Source: JAMBLL01 sp036985935
GTDB taxonomy: Bacteria > Actinomycetota > Acidimicrobiia > Spongiisociales > UBA5794
Assembly: GCA_036985935.1 (NCBI GenBank)
Contig: BTQP01000001.1
Coordinates: forward strand, 1 to 44,731
Length of the DNA stretch: 44,731 nt
Reading direction: 5' to 3'
The position numbers and the translations under genes were made by a program. Below, piece by piece: positions 24,628 through 33,215 of this stretch. The number at the start of each line of letters is the position of its first letter. The stretch's first letter is position 1. The notes beneath the pieces were generated by a model. That model searched no databases, was not told the origin of the DNA, and saw nothing but the letters and a program-made list of their open reading frames with translations.

Positions 24628-24849
24628 TTAGGAGGACTCGACGGGAATATCAGGTGTAGCTTTGATCGCTGAACGCTGAAGTTTCCTTCCGGTGTATTCG
24701 ATCGCATCGGCAGCGAACGACGCACCGATTCTCGTAACGCCCTCGGCATCGAGTCGCTCACGCATCGCCCGCGCTCTTTTCACGACCAGAACCGTGGCGC
24801 CGAGCGTCGCCGCAGTGCCATACACAAACCAGCGTGCACGTGTGAACAT
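24628..24849 (-). CDS. Small single-pass membrane protein (DUF6167-like)
   Basis: A 73-residue protein with one N-terminal hydrophobic segment (about 7-24), a basic 'KRARAMRERL' stretch just after it, and a soluble helical tail. Small proteins of this build lie beside alaS in other actinobacteria and are often labelled DUF6167; I base the match on location and layout, not a search. The function is unknown. It is 17 bases downstream of rarA in the same orientation. Confidence 0.65.
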   Translation of the reverse strand: MFTRARWFVYGTAATLGATVLVVKRARAMRERLDAEGVTRIGASFAADAIEYTGRKLQRSAIKATPDIPVESS

Positions 24850-24866
24850 GAGTCGAAGAATAGTGG

Positions 24867-26225
24867 TCAGTCTGGACGTTGTCGGTGGTGCGGCGTGCGT
24901 TGCTTGCCCAGGATCTCGTCGATGCGGGCTAGTCGGTCTGCCAGCGTGGTTTCGTCACCGACTCGTTTCGGTTGATACAGGATCGTTCCCTCCAGCCCGT
25001 CCGGCAGGTACTGCTGTTCGCTCACGGACCGTGGGTCGTCGTGGGGATACTGGTACCCAACACCGAATCCAAGTGCGCGATCTCCCGCGGTCGAACCCGA
25101 ACGAAGATGTGCGGGAACTTCACCGTGCGGTCCTTCGAGGACTGCCTCACGCGCAGACGCGATAGCCGCGGTCACCGAGTTGGACTTCGGAGCCAGGGCA
25201 AGCGCCAAAGCCGCATGTGTCAGGTTGTATGTGGCCTCGGGGAGACCAACGAACTCGAGGGCCTGGAATGCGGCGACGGCGATGGTCAAGGCTGAAGGGT
25301 CGGCGAGCCCCACATCTTCAGACGCAAACACGACCATGCGGCGTGCGATCAACCTCGGATCCTCCCCTGCCTCGAGCATTGTGTGCAGCCAGTACAGCGT
25401 GGCATCTGGATCGCTCCCGCGCATCGACTTGATGAACGCGGACACGACGTCGTAGTGCCTGTCCCCTGCCCTGTCGTATCGGATGATGCGGCGTTGCAAT
25501 GCCTCCTCCACATCTCCAAGCTCGATGGTCTGGTGGTCCTTGCCTACAGATATGGTCGCAGCCGTGTCGAGCGAGTTGAGTGCCAGCCTGGCATCGCCGC
25601 CCACGCGGCTCGCGAGAGCTTCCAGAGCGTCATCGGATGCCGCGATACCGTCCAGCCCTCTCATCTGATCTTCGAGCGCGGCCCGCAGAACCTGATCGAT
25701 CTCTTCCGGTGTCAGCGGTTCGGTACGGAATACGGTGGCACGCGATATCAGAGGTGAATTCACCTCGAAGAACGGATTCTCGGTTGTGGCTCCGATGAGG
25801 ATAACGGTGCCATCTTCAACACCCGGCAGAAGAGCATCCTGTTGTGCTTTGTTGAACCGATGGATCTCGTCGAGGAACAGGATCGTGCGACCACGACCCT
25901 CCCCAAGACGCTGGTCCGCCCGTGCAAGTATCTCGCGCACGTCCTTGACACCGGCCGCGGTTGCGGAAAGTTGCTCGAACGATCCGCCGATGTTCGAGGC
26001 GATCAATCTCGCCAACGTCGTTTTCCCTGTGCCGGGTGGCCCCCACAGGATCATGGAAGCAACGTTGCCCGAGTCCACCATCGAGCGAAAAGCAGCGCCA
26101 CTGTCGAGGAGATGTGACTGGCCAATGACCTCATCGAGCGTGCGGGGTCGCATCCGAGCCGGAAGCGGGGCCTGGGCCCGCTTTATCTCGTCCCGCCTGA
26201 CCGCAAACAGGTCATCTTCCGTCAT
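24867..26225 (-). CDS. rarA: Replication-associated recombination protein A (RarA/MgsA)
   Basis: An AAA+ clamp-loader-like ATPase that acts at stalled replication forks. The 452-residue protein has Walker A 'LWGPPGTGKTTLA', Walker B 'TILFLDEIHRFNKAQQDALL', the sensor 1 region 'LIGATTENPFFEVN', and the C-terminal tetramerisation region ('SMRGSDPDATLYWLHTMLE'). The ATG at 26225 shares one base with the aspS stop (TGATG). The context of ruvX, ruvABC and alaS is the normal actinobacterial one. Confidence 0.95.
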   Translation of the reverse strand: MTEDDLFAVRRDEIKRAQAPLPARMRPRTLDEVIGQSHLLDSGAAFRSMVDSGNVASMILWGPPGTGKTTLARLIASNIGGSFEQLSATAAGVKDVREILARADQRLGEGRGRTILFLDEIHRFNKAQQDALLPGVEDGTVILIGATTENPFFEVNSPLISRATVFRTEPLTPEEIDQVLRAALEDQMRGLDGIAASDDALEALASRVGGDARLALNSLDTAATISVGKDHQTIELGDVEEALQRRIIRYDRAGDRHYDVVSAFIKSMRGSDPDATLYWLHTMLEAGEDPRLIARRMVVFASEDVGLADPSALTIAVAAFQALEFVGLPEATYNLTHAALALALAPKSNSVTAAIASAREAVLEGPHGEVPAHLRSGSTAGDRALGFGVGYQYPHDDPRSVSEQQYLPDGLEGTILYQPKRVGDETTLADRLARIDEILGKQRTPHHRQRPD

Positions 26226-28021
26226 CAGTCTGACTGTTCAGCTTCCCGCGCGGCCCACCGATCGAGAACCTCGGGCCTGACCTCGATGCCTAGCTCTTGA
26301 AGCTGCTCGTCGTCTATCTGGCTCGGTGATCCTGTCAGGGGATCTGCGCCCGTTTGCGTCTTCGGGAACGGGATGATCTCACGGATGTTCGGCTCTCCTC
26401 GCAGGATGCTCACGAAGCGGTCGATTCCGACCGCAAAACCAGCATGGGGTGGTGTTCCGTATCGGAGTGCCTCGAGAAACCATCCGAACCGATCCGAGGC
26501 ATCTTCGTCAGAGATGCCCATGACTTCGAATACCTTGGCCTGGGTCACGGGATCATGGATCCTGACGCTGCCTGAACCGAGTTCTGAGCCGTTCAGCACA
26601 AGATCGTACGCCTTCGAGATAGCGGTCTGCGGAGACGAGACCATCTCATCGATGTCGGCGGGTGCTGTGAATGGATGATGAGCAGGTGAGAGATTTCCCT
26701 CGGCATCGACGTCGAACACTGGAAAGTCGACGACAAAAACGAACGCAAGCTCGTCTTGACCCTCCGGTTGACCCAGGTCGAGGCGAAGTTGTCCGAGAAC
26801 CTGTCGGACCAGAGACGTTCGGTCCGCGACCATCAGCAAGGTGTCGCCTGGCATGGCGCCGCAGGCAGTGACAAGCTCCGCCTTCTCCTCGTCCGATAGG
26901 AACTTCGCGACGGGTGAGCGAAGAGATCCGTCCTCCTCCACGACCATCCAGACGAGACCCTTAGCTCCGAGTTCCTGCGCTCTCGAAACCTGGGAGTCCA
27001 GTCCGGATCTGGCGAGTCCGAGCGCACCCGCATTGATGGCCTGGACAGACCCTCCGCTCGAGAGCACAGCAGCGAAGGCGTTGAATTCGGTTGACGCGAA
27101 CACGTCAGACAGGTCGATGATCTCCATAGCGAAACGAAGATCGGGTTTGTCCGTCCCGAAGCGAGCCATTGCCTCGGCGTGTGTCAGCCGCGGAATCGGT
27201 GTGACGATCGTATCTCCCCGGAGGTCAAGGACAACCCGCGCTGCGATCCTTTCGAGGACGGCGAGCACATCATCTTGCCCCCAGAAGGAGCCTTCGAAGT
27301 CGAGCTGCGTGAACTCGATTTGACGGTCGGCCCGAAAATCCTCATCCCGGTAACACTTCGCGACCTGGTAATACCGCTCCACGCCTCCGACCATGAGCAG
27401 TTGCTTGAAGAGTTGCGGAGACTGGGGCAGCGCATAGAAGTTGCCCTGTCGGAGGCGCGACGGTACCAGCATGTCGCGGGCTCCTTCGGGAGTCGAAACG
27501 ATCAGTGTCGGCGTCTCGACTTCGAGGAAACCTTCTTCGTCCATAACGCGGCGCATCGCACGGATCGCTTCCGATCGCGCCTTGAGGTTCTCTGCCATCC
27601 GGGGCCGCCGCATGTCGAGGTAGCGGTACTGGAGTCGTAGTGCCTCGTCGACGTCGGTTCGGTCGTCTAGTTGGAATGGCAATACGTCCGCCGGGCTCAG
27701 GACGATCAATTGTGATGCCACAACCTCGATGGCGCCCGTGGGCAGGTCGTCGTTCGTGGTCCCCTCGGGCCGGGGTCTCACCTTGCCAACGACCTGAACG
27801 CAGAACTCGAGGCGCAACCCATGCAGAACCTCCTCAGAGGCCGGGGTGTCCTCGGGGTTCAGGACGACCTGGACGATTCCGGAGGAATCGCGAAGGTCGA
27901 TGAATATCACGCCGCCGTGATCCCGCCTACGACCGACCCAACCGGCGAGAGTCACGTCGGTGCCCACGTCTGGCGTACGTAACTCGCCTGCGCCGACTGT
28001 CTTCATCAGGCCCGTAGCCAT
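26225..28021 (-). CDS. aspS: Aspartyl-tRNA synthetase
   Basis: A class IIb synthetase of about 598 residues. It has an N-terminal OB-fold anticodon-binding domain ('GWVGRRRDHGGVIFIDLRD'), the catalytic domain with motif 2 ('FRADRQIEFTQLDFE') and motif 3 ('AVGIDRFVSILRGEPNIRE'), and the inserted bacterial GAD domain. The ATG at 28021 is preferred because AAGGAG (28030-28035) lies eight bases upstream. ATG 28006, which shares TGATG with the hisS stop, is the alternative and would remove five residues. Whether it also charges tRNA-Asn cannot be told here. It overlaps the end of hisS and is followed by rarA. Confidence 0.96.
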   Translation of the reverse strand: MATGLMKTVGAGELRTPDVGTDVTLAGWVGRRRDHGGVIFIDLRDSSGIVQVVLNPEDTPASEEVLHGLRLEFCVQVVGKVRPRPEGTTNDDLPTGAIEVVASQLIVLSPADVLPFQLDDRTDVDEALRLQYRYLDMRRPRMAENLKARSEAIRAMRRVMDEEGFLEVETPTLIVSTPEGARDMLVPSRLRQGNFYALPQSPQLFKQLLMVGGVERYYQVAKCYRDEDFRADRQIEFTQLDFEGSFWGQDDVLAVLERIAARVVLDLRGDTIVTPIPRLTHAEAMARFGTDKPDLRFAMEIIDLSDVFASTEFNAFAAVLSSGGSVQAINAGALGLARSGLDSQVSRAQELGAKGLVWMVVEEDGSLRSPVAKFLSDEEKAELVTACGAMPGDTLLMVADRTSLVRQVLGQLRLDLGQPEGQDELAFVFVVDFPVFDVDAEGNLSPAHHPFTAPADIDEMVSSPQTAISKAYDLVLNGSELGSGSVRIHDPVTQAKVFEVMGISDEDASDRFGWFLEALRYGTPPHAGFAVGIDRFVSILRGEPNIREIIPFPKTQTGADPLTGSPSQIDDEQLQELGIEVRPEVLDRWAAREAEQSD

Positions 28022-29238
28022 GACTCGATCTCCTTCACGTTGATTCGGTCCTGTTCGCCGCTGGATAGTTTCTTCACGGTGACGTCTCCGTCGACCCACT
28101 CATCTCCGACAACGATCGCGTTCGACGCTCGACGCCGATCCGCTTCCTTGAATTGCGCCTTGACCGACCTTGATTCAGTGGTCATATCGACATGAAGGCC
28201 GGCTCGGCGCAAGGCAGAGACAAGCCGGCGCGCCTCGGGTCGTCGGGCATCGTCGATGACGACCACGAAAGCATCGAGCAGGCCAGACTCCGTCGAGGGA
28301 GTGGATGCGAGGAGAACCCTGTCTACACCCATAGCGAGGCCGACCCCGGGGGTTGGTTTGCCTCCAAGGACCTCGAACAGTCCGTCATATCGTCCGCCAC
28401 CTCCGACGCTGGACTGCGCTGCGTCGTAAGACGTAGGCACGTATTCCCACACAGTGCGGTTGTAGTAGTCGAGACCTCTCACGAGTCGTTGATCGATCGT
28501 GTACGGAATGGCGAGACTCTCGAGACCGCTGCGAACCTGGGCGAAATGCGTCGACGCATCGGGTCCCAGATGTTCGCCGGGTGTCGGTGCGTCGGCGACG
28601 ACATCAGCGTCTGCCTTCGAGTCGAGCACTCGCATCGGATTCGTTTCGATCCGTCGTTGTGCATCCGACGAGAGCTTCTCATACCTCGCATTGAGGAACC
28701 GCTGTAACTCGTTTCGGTACCGAACCCGGTCCTCGGGGTCACCGATCGAGTTCAATCTCACCTCGACATCCGGCACTTGCATGACTTCGAGATATCGGTA
28801 GCCGAACTCGATGACCTCGACGTCCGCCTCGGCTGATGCTGAGCCGAGATATTCGACTCCTCCTTGATAGAACTGTCGGTATCGTCCCTTCTGCGGTCGT
28901 TCGTACCGGAACATTGGTCCCCAGTACGACATCTTCGCCGTCCCCTGGACGCCTCCGGCCTGGATGACGGCACGAACCACCGAGGCCGTAGCTTCAGGGC
29001 GCAGGGTGATCGATCGATCGCCTCGGTCGGTGAACGTGTACATCTGCTTCTCGACGACCTCCGTGTCGCCGCCGACGCCTCGGGAGAACACCTCGGTGTC
29101 TTCGAAATATGGCGTCAGGGCCAGGCCGTATCCGAAAACCTCCGCGAGCTCCTCGAACGTTCGGTGCGCGGCGCGCCACCTGGCCGACTCCGGCGCCAGG
29201 ATATCAAGGGTGCCTTTCGGGGCTTGGAAGGTGCTCAC
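28006..29238 (-). CDS. hisS: Histidyl-tRNA synthetase
   Basis: A class II synthetase of 410 residues. 'PKGTLDILAPESARW' opens the protein, motif 2 is 'RSITLRPEATASVVRA', the HisA signature is 'LVRGLDYYNRTVWEY', motif 3 is 'GVGLAMGVDRVLLA', and a C-terminal anticodon-binding domain follows. The GTG at 29238 overlaps the stop of the metallo-hydrolase gene (GTGA). The rel-hydrolase-hisS-aspS order is conserved in actinobacteria. Confidence 0.96.
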   Translation of the reverse strand: MSTFQAPKGTLDILAPESARWRAAHRTFEELAEVFGYGLALTPYFEDTEVFSRGVGGDTEVVEKQMYTFTDRGDRSITLRPEATASVVRAVIQAGGVQGTAKMSYWGPMFRYERPQKGRYRQFYQGGVEYLGSASAEADVEVIEFGYRYLEVMQVPDVEVRLNSIGDPEDRVRYRNELQRFLNARYEKLSSDAQRRIETNPMRVLDSKADADVVADAPTPGEHLGPDASTHFAQVRSGLESLAIPYTIDQRLVRGLDYYNRTVWEYVPTSYDAAQSSVGGGGRYDGLFEVLGGKPTPGVGLAMGVDRVLLASTPSTESGLLDAFVVVIDDARRPEARRLVSALRRAGLHVDMTTESRSVKAQFKEADRRRASNAIVVGDEWVDGDVTVKKLSSGEQDRINVKEIESWLRA

Positions 29239-29891
29239 AGCAGCTCCTGAAGAAAGGGATTGAGGTCGCGTTCGGCTGCAAGCGTAGTGGACGGTCCATG
29301 ACCCGGCAGCACGCTGGTTTCGGGCGGGAGAGGAAGGATCTTCGTTCTCATGGATTCCATCAGCGATGAATACGACCCGCCGGGTAGATCCGTTCTGCCG
29401 ATCGAGCCCGCGAAGAGGTGATCCCCCGAGAACAGAACGCCGTCAGCTTCAATAAGAAAACAGCAATGTCCCAGCGTGTGGCCGGGTGTATGGATGACCT
29501 CAATGCGTACTCCAGCGAGCTCCAGCATCTGACCATCAGCGAGATCGGTGAACCGCGTGCGCACGACATCGCCGTCGAGACCATCCATGGCCTGGCCCAA
29601 TAACGCTTGGAGCTGTTCGCCAGGGTGTCTCGCCATGTCGACGTCATCCGGATGGAGATAGGCCGTTACGGTCGGGCCTGCGACACCGTCGGCGCCACCG
29701 ACATGATCGATATGACCATGGGTTATGAGTACGGCGACGGGCGTCAGGTCGTGTTTTGCAAGCAGTGTGGCAACACCCTCGGGATCTGGAGGGGCATCGA
29801 CGACGATCGCCGGGCCGCCGCGCTCGGAGGCCACAACGTACGCATTGGACTCGAAGAGCCACAGTGGTGCTGAATCGATGAGCAGAGCCAT
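29235..29891 (-). CDS. Metallo-beta-lactamase-fold hydrolase (glyoxalase II-like)
   Basis: A 218-residue binuclear metal hydrolase. Metal ligands are in 'THGHIDHVGG', 'IHTPGHTLGHCCF', 'FSGDHLFAGSIGRTDLPGG' and 'VLPGHGPSTTL'. This is the glyoxalase II/YcbL-like pattern, usually acting on thioesters such as S-lactoylglutathione or a substitute thiol. Actinobacteria generally lack glutathione, so the substrate is open. The gene is 12 bases after rel and overlaps hisS, a neighbourhood conserved in the phylum. No role in the stringent response is implied. Confidence 0.9.
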   Translation of the reverse strand: MALLIDSAPLWLFESNAYVVASERGGPAIVVDAPPDPEGVATLLAKHDLTPVAVLITHGHIDHVGGADGVAGPTVTAYLHPDDVDMARHPGEQLQALLGQAMDGLDGDVVRTRFTDLADGQMLELAGVRIEVIHTPGHTLGHCCFLIEADGVLFSGDHLFAGSIGRTDLPGGSYSSLMESMRTKILPLPPETSVLPGHGPSTTLAAERDLNPFLQELL

Positions 29892-29903
29892 ACGTCGGTC
29901 AGC

Positions 29904-32123
29904 TCACAGGACCAGGCGGTACGCGTCGTATACGCCGTCGATCGAGCGCAGCCCCGCGAGCACGAACTCGAGTGCCTCTCTATCGGAGAGTTCGATCTCG
30001 TACCGGAGCAGTGCGATCCGGTCTCTGCCGGTGACCGAGGACGAGGCATGGATGTTCGCTCCAGCGTCAGACAGTGCTGCGGTGACGTCCCTCAGCAGCC
30101 TCGACCGATCGAGGGCCTCAACTTGAATCCACACGAAGAAGGTGCCGGACTGTTCAGCTGACCACGCAACGTCAACGAGTCGCTCGGATTGCTTCGTCAG
30201 AGTCCCGATGTTTGCGCAGTCTGCGCGGTGCACAGACACACCTCTGCCGACGGTGACGAATCCGATGATGTCGTCTCCCGGTACCGGACCGCAGCACTTC
30301 GCCATGCGCACCAGCATGTCTTCGAGTCCTTCAACGATCACGTCACCTGATGTTCGCAACCGCCGTTTGTGCGGAGTCGGTAGCCGCTCGGCAACGACGG
30401 CCTCTGCGGATTCTTCTGGTTTCAGCCGCCGGGCAAGCCGCTGCGACACGGTCTGTGGGCTGATCCGGTTCTCGCCAACCGATTGATACAGACCGTTCAT
30501 TTCGACGAACCCCAGGTCGGCGGCAACGATGGCCAGCTCCTGTTCCGTTCCGCTGATGGGAACCCCGTCGCGCCGCATAGCGCGGTGCACCGCTTCTCTT
30601 CCTTCGACAAGTGCGGTATCACGGCGCTCCTTCGTGAACCAGGCCTTGATCTTCGATGCAGCTCGGGACGATTTCACGAAATCGAGCCAATCCCTGCTTG
30701 GATGGGCATCCTGGGCCTTCGAGGTCATGATCTCGACGATGTCGCCGCTCTCGAGCTCGGTTGACAGCGGTACAAGCCGACCGTTGACCTTTGCCCCGGA
30801 ACATCGGTGCCCCACATCTGTGTGAATGCGATAGGCAAAGTCAACGGGTGTCGCCCCCTTCGGCAGAGTCTTGACGTCGCCTCGCGGCGTGAGAGCGAAC
30901 ACCTCATCCTGATACAGGTCGAGTTTCAGGTTCTCGAGAAACTCCTTGGGATCCTCAGCGTCCTCCTGAAGGTCCTGTATGTCCTGGAGCGCCAGAAGGT
31001 CGTCATCTCCTGATTCGCCCTCCTTGTATCGCCAGTGTGCCGCGATTCCCGCTTCCGCCCTGTCGTGCATTTCGTGCGTCCGGATCTGGACCTCGAGGGC
31101 CTTACCACCGGGCCCGACCACTGTGGTGTGCAGCGACTGGTAGAAGTTGAATTTCGGCATCGCGATGTAGTCCTTGAACCGGCCCTGGATCGGCGGCCAC
31201 ATCGTGTGAACGAGACCGAGCGACGCATAACAGTCGCGAACGTCGGAGACGATTATCCGGATACCGATCAGATCGTGGATCTCTTCGAACGCCAGACCCG
31301 AAGCAACCATCTTTCGATAGATGGAGTACAGGTGCTTCGGTCGGCCGGTGATCACGGCAGGTATGCCGGCGTCTGCGAGTGTCTTGGACACATCGTCTAT
31401 GACTTGTTCGAGATACGATTCACGTTGCGGAGATCTGCGGGCCACCGCGGCTGAGATCTCGGCCTTTGGCCCCGGGAACAGAACGCCGAAGCAGATCTCC
31501 TCCATCTCATGTTTGATCTCTTGCATCCCAAGACGATGTGCCAGCGGTGCATACACGTCGAGCGTCTCCGAGGCCACCCTCTGCTGCTTCTCTGCCGGCA
31601 ATGGTGTCAACGTGCGAATGTTGTGGGTCCTATCGGCGAGTTTGATGACGAGGACGCGAATGTCCTTTGCCATTGCAACGGCCATCTTGCGAATGGTCGC
31701 CGCCTGTGCGAGTTCGCGGCTCGAGAACTTGATCCGGTCGAGTTTCGTCACACCATCGATCAGGAGCGCTACCTCGCTACCAAACTGCTCCTCGACACCG
31801 TCAAGGGTGAGGTCGGTGTCCTCGATCGTGTCGTGCATCATCGCCGCAGCCAGCGATGCTTCGTCTAGTCCGTACTCGGCGAGTATCTCGGTGACTGCGA
31901 GCGGATGAACGATGTATGGGTCGCCCGTTGCACGTTTTTGGCCCTTGTGCTGCTCCGTCGCAACCGCAAACGCATCTTCGAGCATTCCGACGTCACCGTT
32001 GGGGTGCGACCCCACGAATGTCATGACGATGTCGGCGAACATTTCATCAGGAGTTCGACCGCGTACGGCCGGATCGACGAACGGAATCACGTCGACGACA
32101 TCTGGTGCGAACTCGTCTTCCAT
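29904..32123 (-). CDS. rel: Bifunctional (p)ppGpp synthetase/hydrolase
   Basis: Makes and destroys (p)ppGpp in the stringent response. The 739-residue protein has an intact hydrolase HD domain (His73, 'HDTIED' 97-102, 'KLADRTHN' 161-168). Its synthetase domain has 'RFKD' at 315-318, the motif of bifunctional rather than synthesis-only enzymes, and 'FNFYQSLHTTV'. Then come TGS (about 406-466), the conserved Cys pair region ('KCCGPVPGDD', Cys610/Cys611) and a C-terminal ACT domain (about 664-738). Both activities should work. It starts nine bases after secF. The apt gene commonly found between secF and rel in actinobacteria is missing here. Confidence 0.97.
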   Translation of the reverse strand: MEDEFAPDVVDVIPFVDPAVRGRTPDEMFADIVMTFVGSHPNGDVGMLEDAFAVATEQHKGQKRATGDPYIVHPLAVTEILAEYGLDEASLAAAMMHDTIEDTDLTLDGVEEQFGSEVALLIDGVTKLDRIKFSSRELAQAATIRKMAVAMAKDIRVLVIKLADRTHNIRTLTPLPAEKQQRVASETLDVYAPLAHRLGMQEIKHEMEEICFGVLFPGPKAEISAAVARRSPQRESYLEQVIDDVSKTLADAGIPAVITGRPKHLYSIYRKMVASGLAFEEIHDLIGIRIIVSDVRDCYASLGLVHTMWPPIQGRFKDYIAMPKFNFYQSLHTTVVGPGGKALEVQIRTHEMHDRAEAGIAAHWRYKEGESGDDDLLALQDIQDLQEDAEDPKEFLENLKLDLYQDEVFALTPRGDVKTLPKGATPVDFAYRIHTDVGHRCSGAKVNGRLVPLSTELESGDIVEIMTSKAQDAHPSRDWLDFVKSSRAASKIKAWFTKERRDTALVEGREAVHRAMRRDGVPISGTEQELAIVAADLGFVEMNGLYQSVGENRISPQTVSQRLARRLKPEESAEAVVAERLPTPHKRRLRTSGDVIVEGLEDMLVRMAKCCGPVPGDDIIGFVTVGRGVSVHRADCANIGTLTKQSERLVDVAWSAEQSGTFFVWIQVEALDRSRLLRDVTAALSDAGANIHASSSVTGRDRIALLRYEIELSDREALEFVLAGLRSIDGVYDAYRLVL

Positions 32124-32132
32124 GCGACCAGT

Positions 32133-33215
32133 TTACCGACGCTTTCGCCTCTGCTTCGGAGGCTTTGCAACGACCGTTTGACCGCCGGATGCTTCGAGCG
32201 AAACAGGCGCCTTCTTTGGTTTTGCATCACCCTCGTGCGGGTCCGAATCATCATCTGCAACGTATTTGCCAGCAGCGCGCTTCTCGGCCCGCTTCTCACG
32301 TCGGTCCCACTCCGGTTCGCGCGATTTCCAACGGGACAGGATCGGTGCCGCTACGAAGATCGAGGAATATGTGCCAACCGCGATGCCGATGAACAAAGCG
32401 AGAGCAAACTCCTTCAGTGTTTCAGCGCCTAACGCAAGAAACCCGACGAACAGCAACACTCCAACAGGCAACAGCGACGTCAGAGAGGTATTGATCGAGC
32501 GCATCAGGACCTGGTTCATCGAGTGGTTGACGATCGAGCGGTACGTCGTGCGGGTATCTTCCTCCACGATGTTCTCTTTGACCTTGTCGAACACAACGAC
32601 GGTGTCGTAGAGGGAATACCCGAGAATCGTGAGCACGGCGATGATCGTCGAAGGAGTGACAACGAATCCGATGAGGGCGTAGATGCCCCCTGCGATCATC
32701 AGGTCGTGGAAAAGCGCGGCAAGCGCACTCATCGCCATCTTCCATTCGAACCGCCACGTGATGAACAGGGCGACAACGATGATGAACACGACCAGAGCCT
32801 CGATCGCCTTGCGGGTGACCTCAGCGCCGAAGGTCGGACCGACCGCTGAGATGTTTAGGTCATTGACCGTGGCTCCCGCCGTGGCCGCCACGGTCTGCGC
32901 CAACAGATCCTGTTCGCCTGCCTCGAGCGTCTCCGTCTGAATCTGAAGGAACCCGTCACCCGTGATCTGGACCCTGACATCGCTATAGCCGATATCGCGA
33001 AGGTCGGCACGCACCGATTCGACGGTCGCGTCCGCCTGATTCTCGACGGTGATGATCACCCCGCCCGTGAAGTCGATACTCAGGTTGAACGGCTTGACGA
33101 CCATCAACAGGATCGATCCGGCCACCAGGGCAGCAGACACGATGAGTGTTTTCTTCGAGATCGCGACGAAGTCGAAGGTCGTTTCGCCCCGATACATCCG
33201 GCGCACGACATTCAC
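32133..33215 (-). CDS. secF: Protein translocase subunit SecF
   Basis: Partner of SecD; the pair uses the proton gradient to pull exported proteins through SecYEG. The 360-residue protein has the first transmembrane segment, 'NLSIDFTGGVIITVE' (the D-x-TGG motif), a periplasmic P1-like domain, five further membrane segments and the 'TILGYSLYDTVVVFDKVKEN' signature. A highly charged cytoplasmic tail of about 65 residues ends 'KPPKQRRKRR'. The GTG at 33215 overlaps the secD stop (GTGA). Confidence 0.96.
   Translation of the reverse strand: MNVVRRMYRGETTFDFVAISKKTLIVSAALVAGSILLMVVKPFNLSIDFTGGVIITVENQADATVESVRADLRDIGYSDVRVQITGDGFLQIQTETLEAGEQDLLAQTVAATAGATVNDLNISAVGPTFGAEVTRKAIEALVVFIIVVALFITWRFEWKMAMSALAALFHDLMIAGGIYALIGFVVTPSTIIAVLTILGYSLYDTVVVFDKVKENIVEEDTRTTYRSIVNHSMNQVLMRSINTSLTSLLPVGVLLFVGFLALGAETLKEFALALFIGIAVGTYSSIFVAAPILSRWKSREPEWDRREKRAEKRAAGKYVADDDSDPHEGDAKPKKAPVSLEASGGQTVVAKPPKQRRKRR

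Noticed and set aside
29154..29163. CGAACGTTCG as a second LexA box
   Set aside because: It lacks the four-base spacer between half-sites and lies deep inside hisS.
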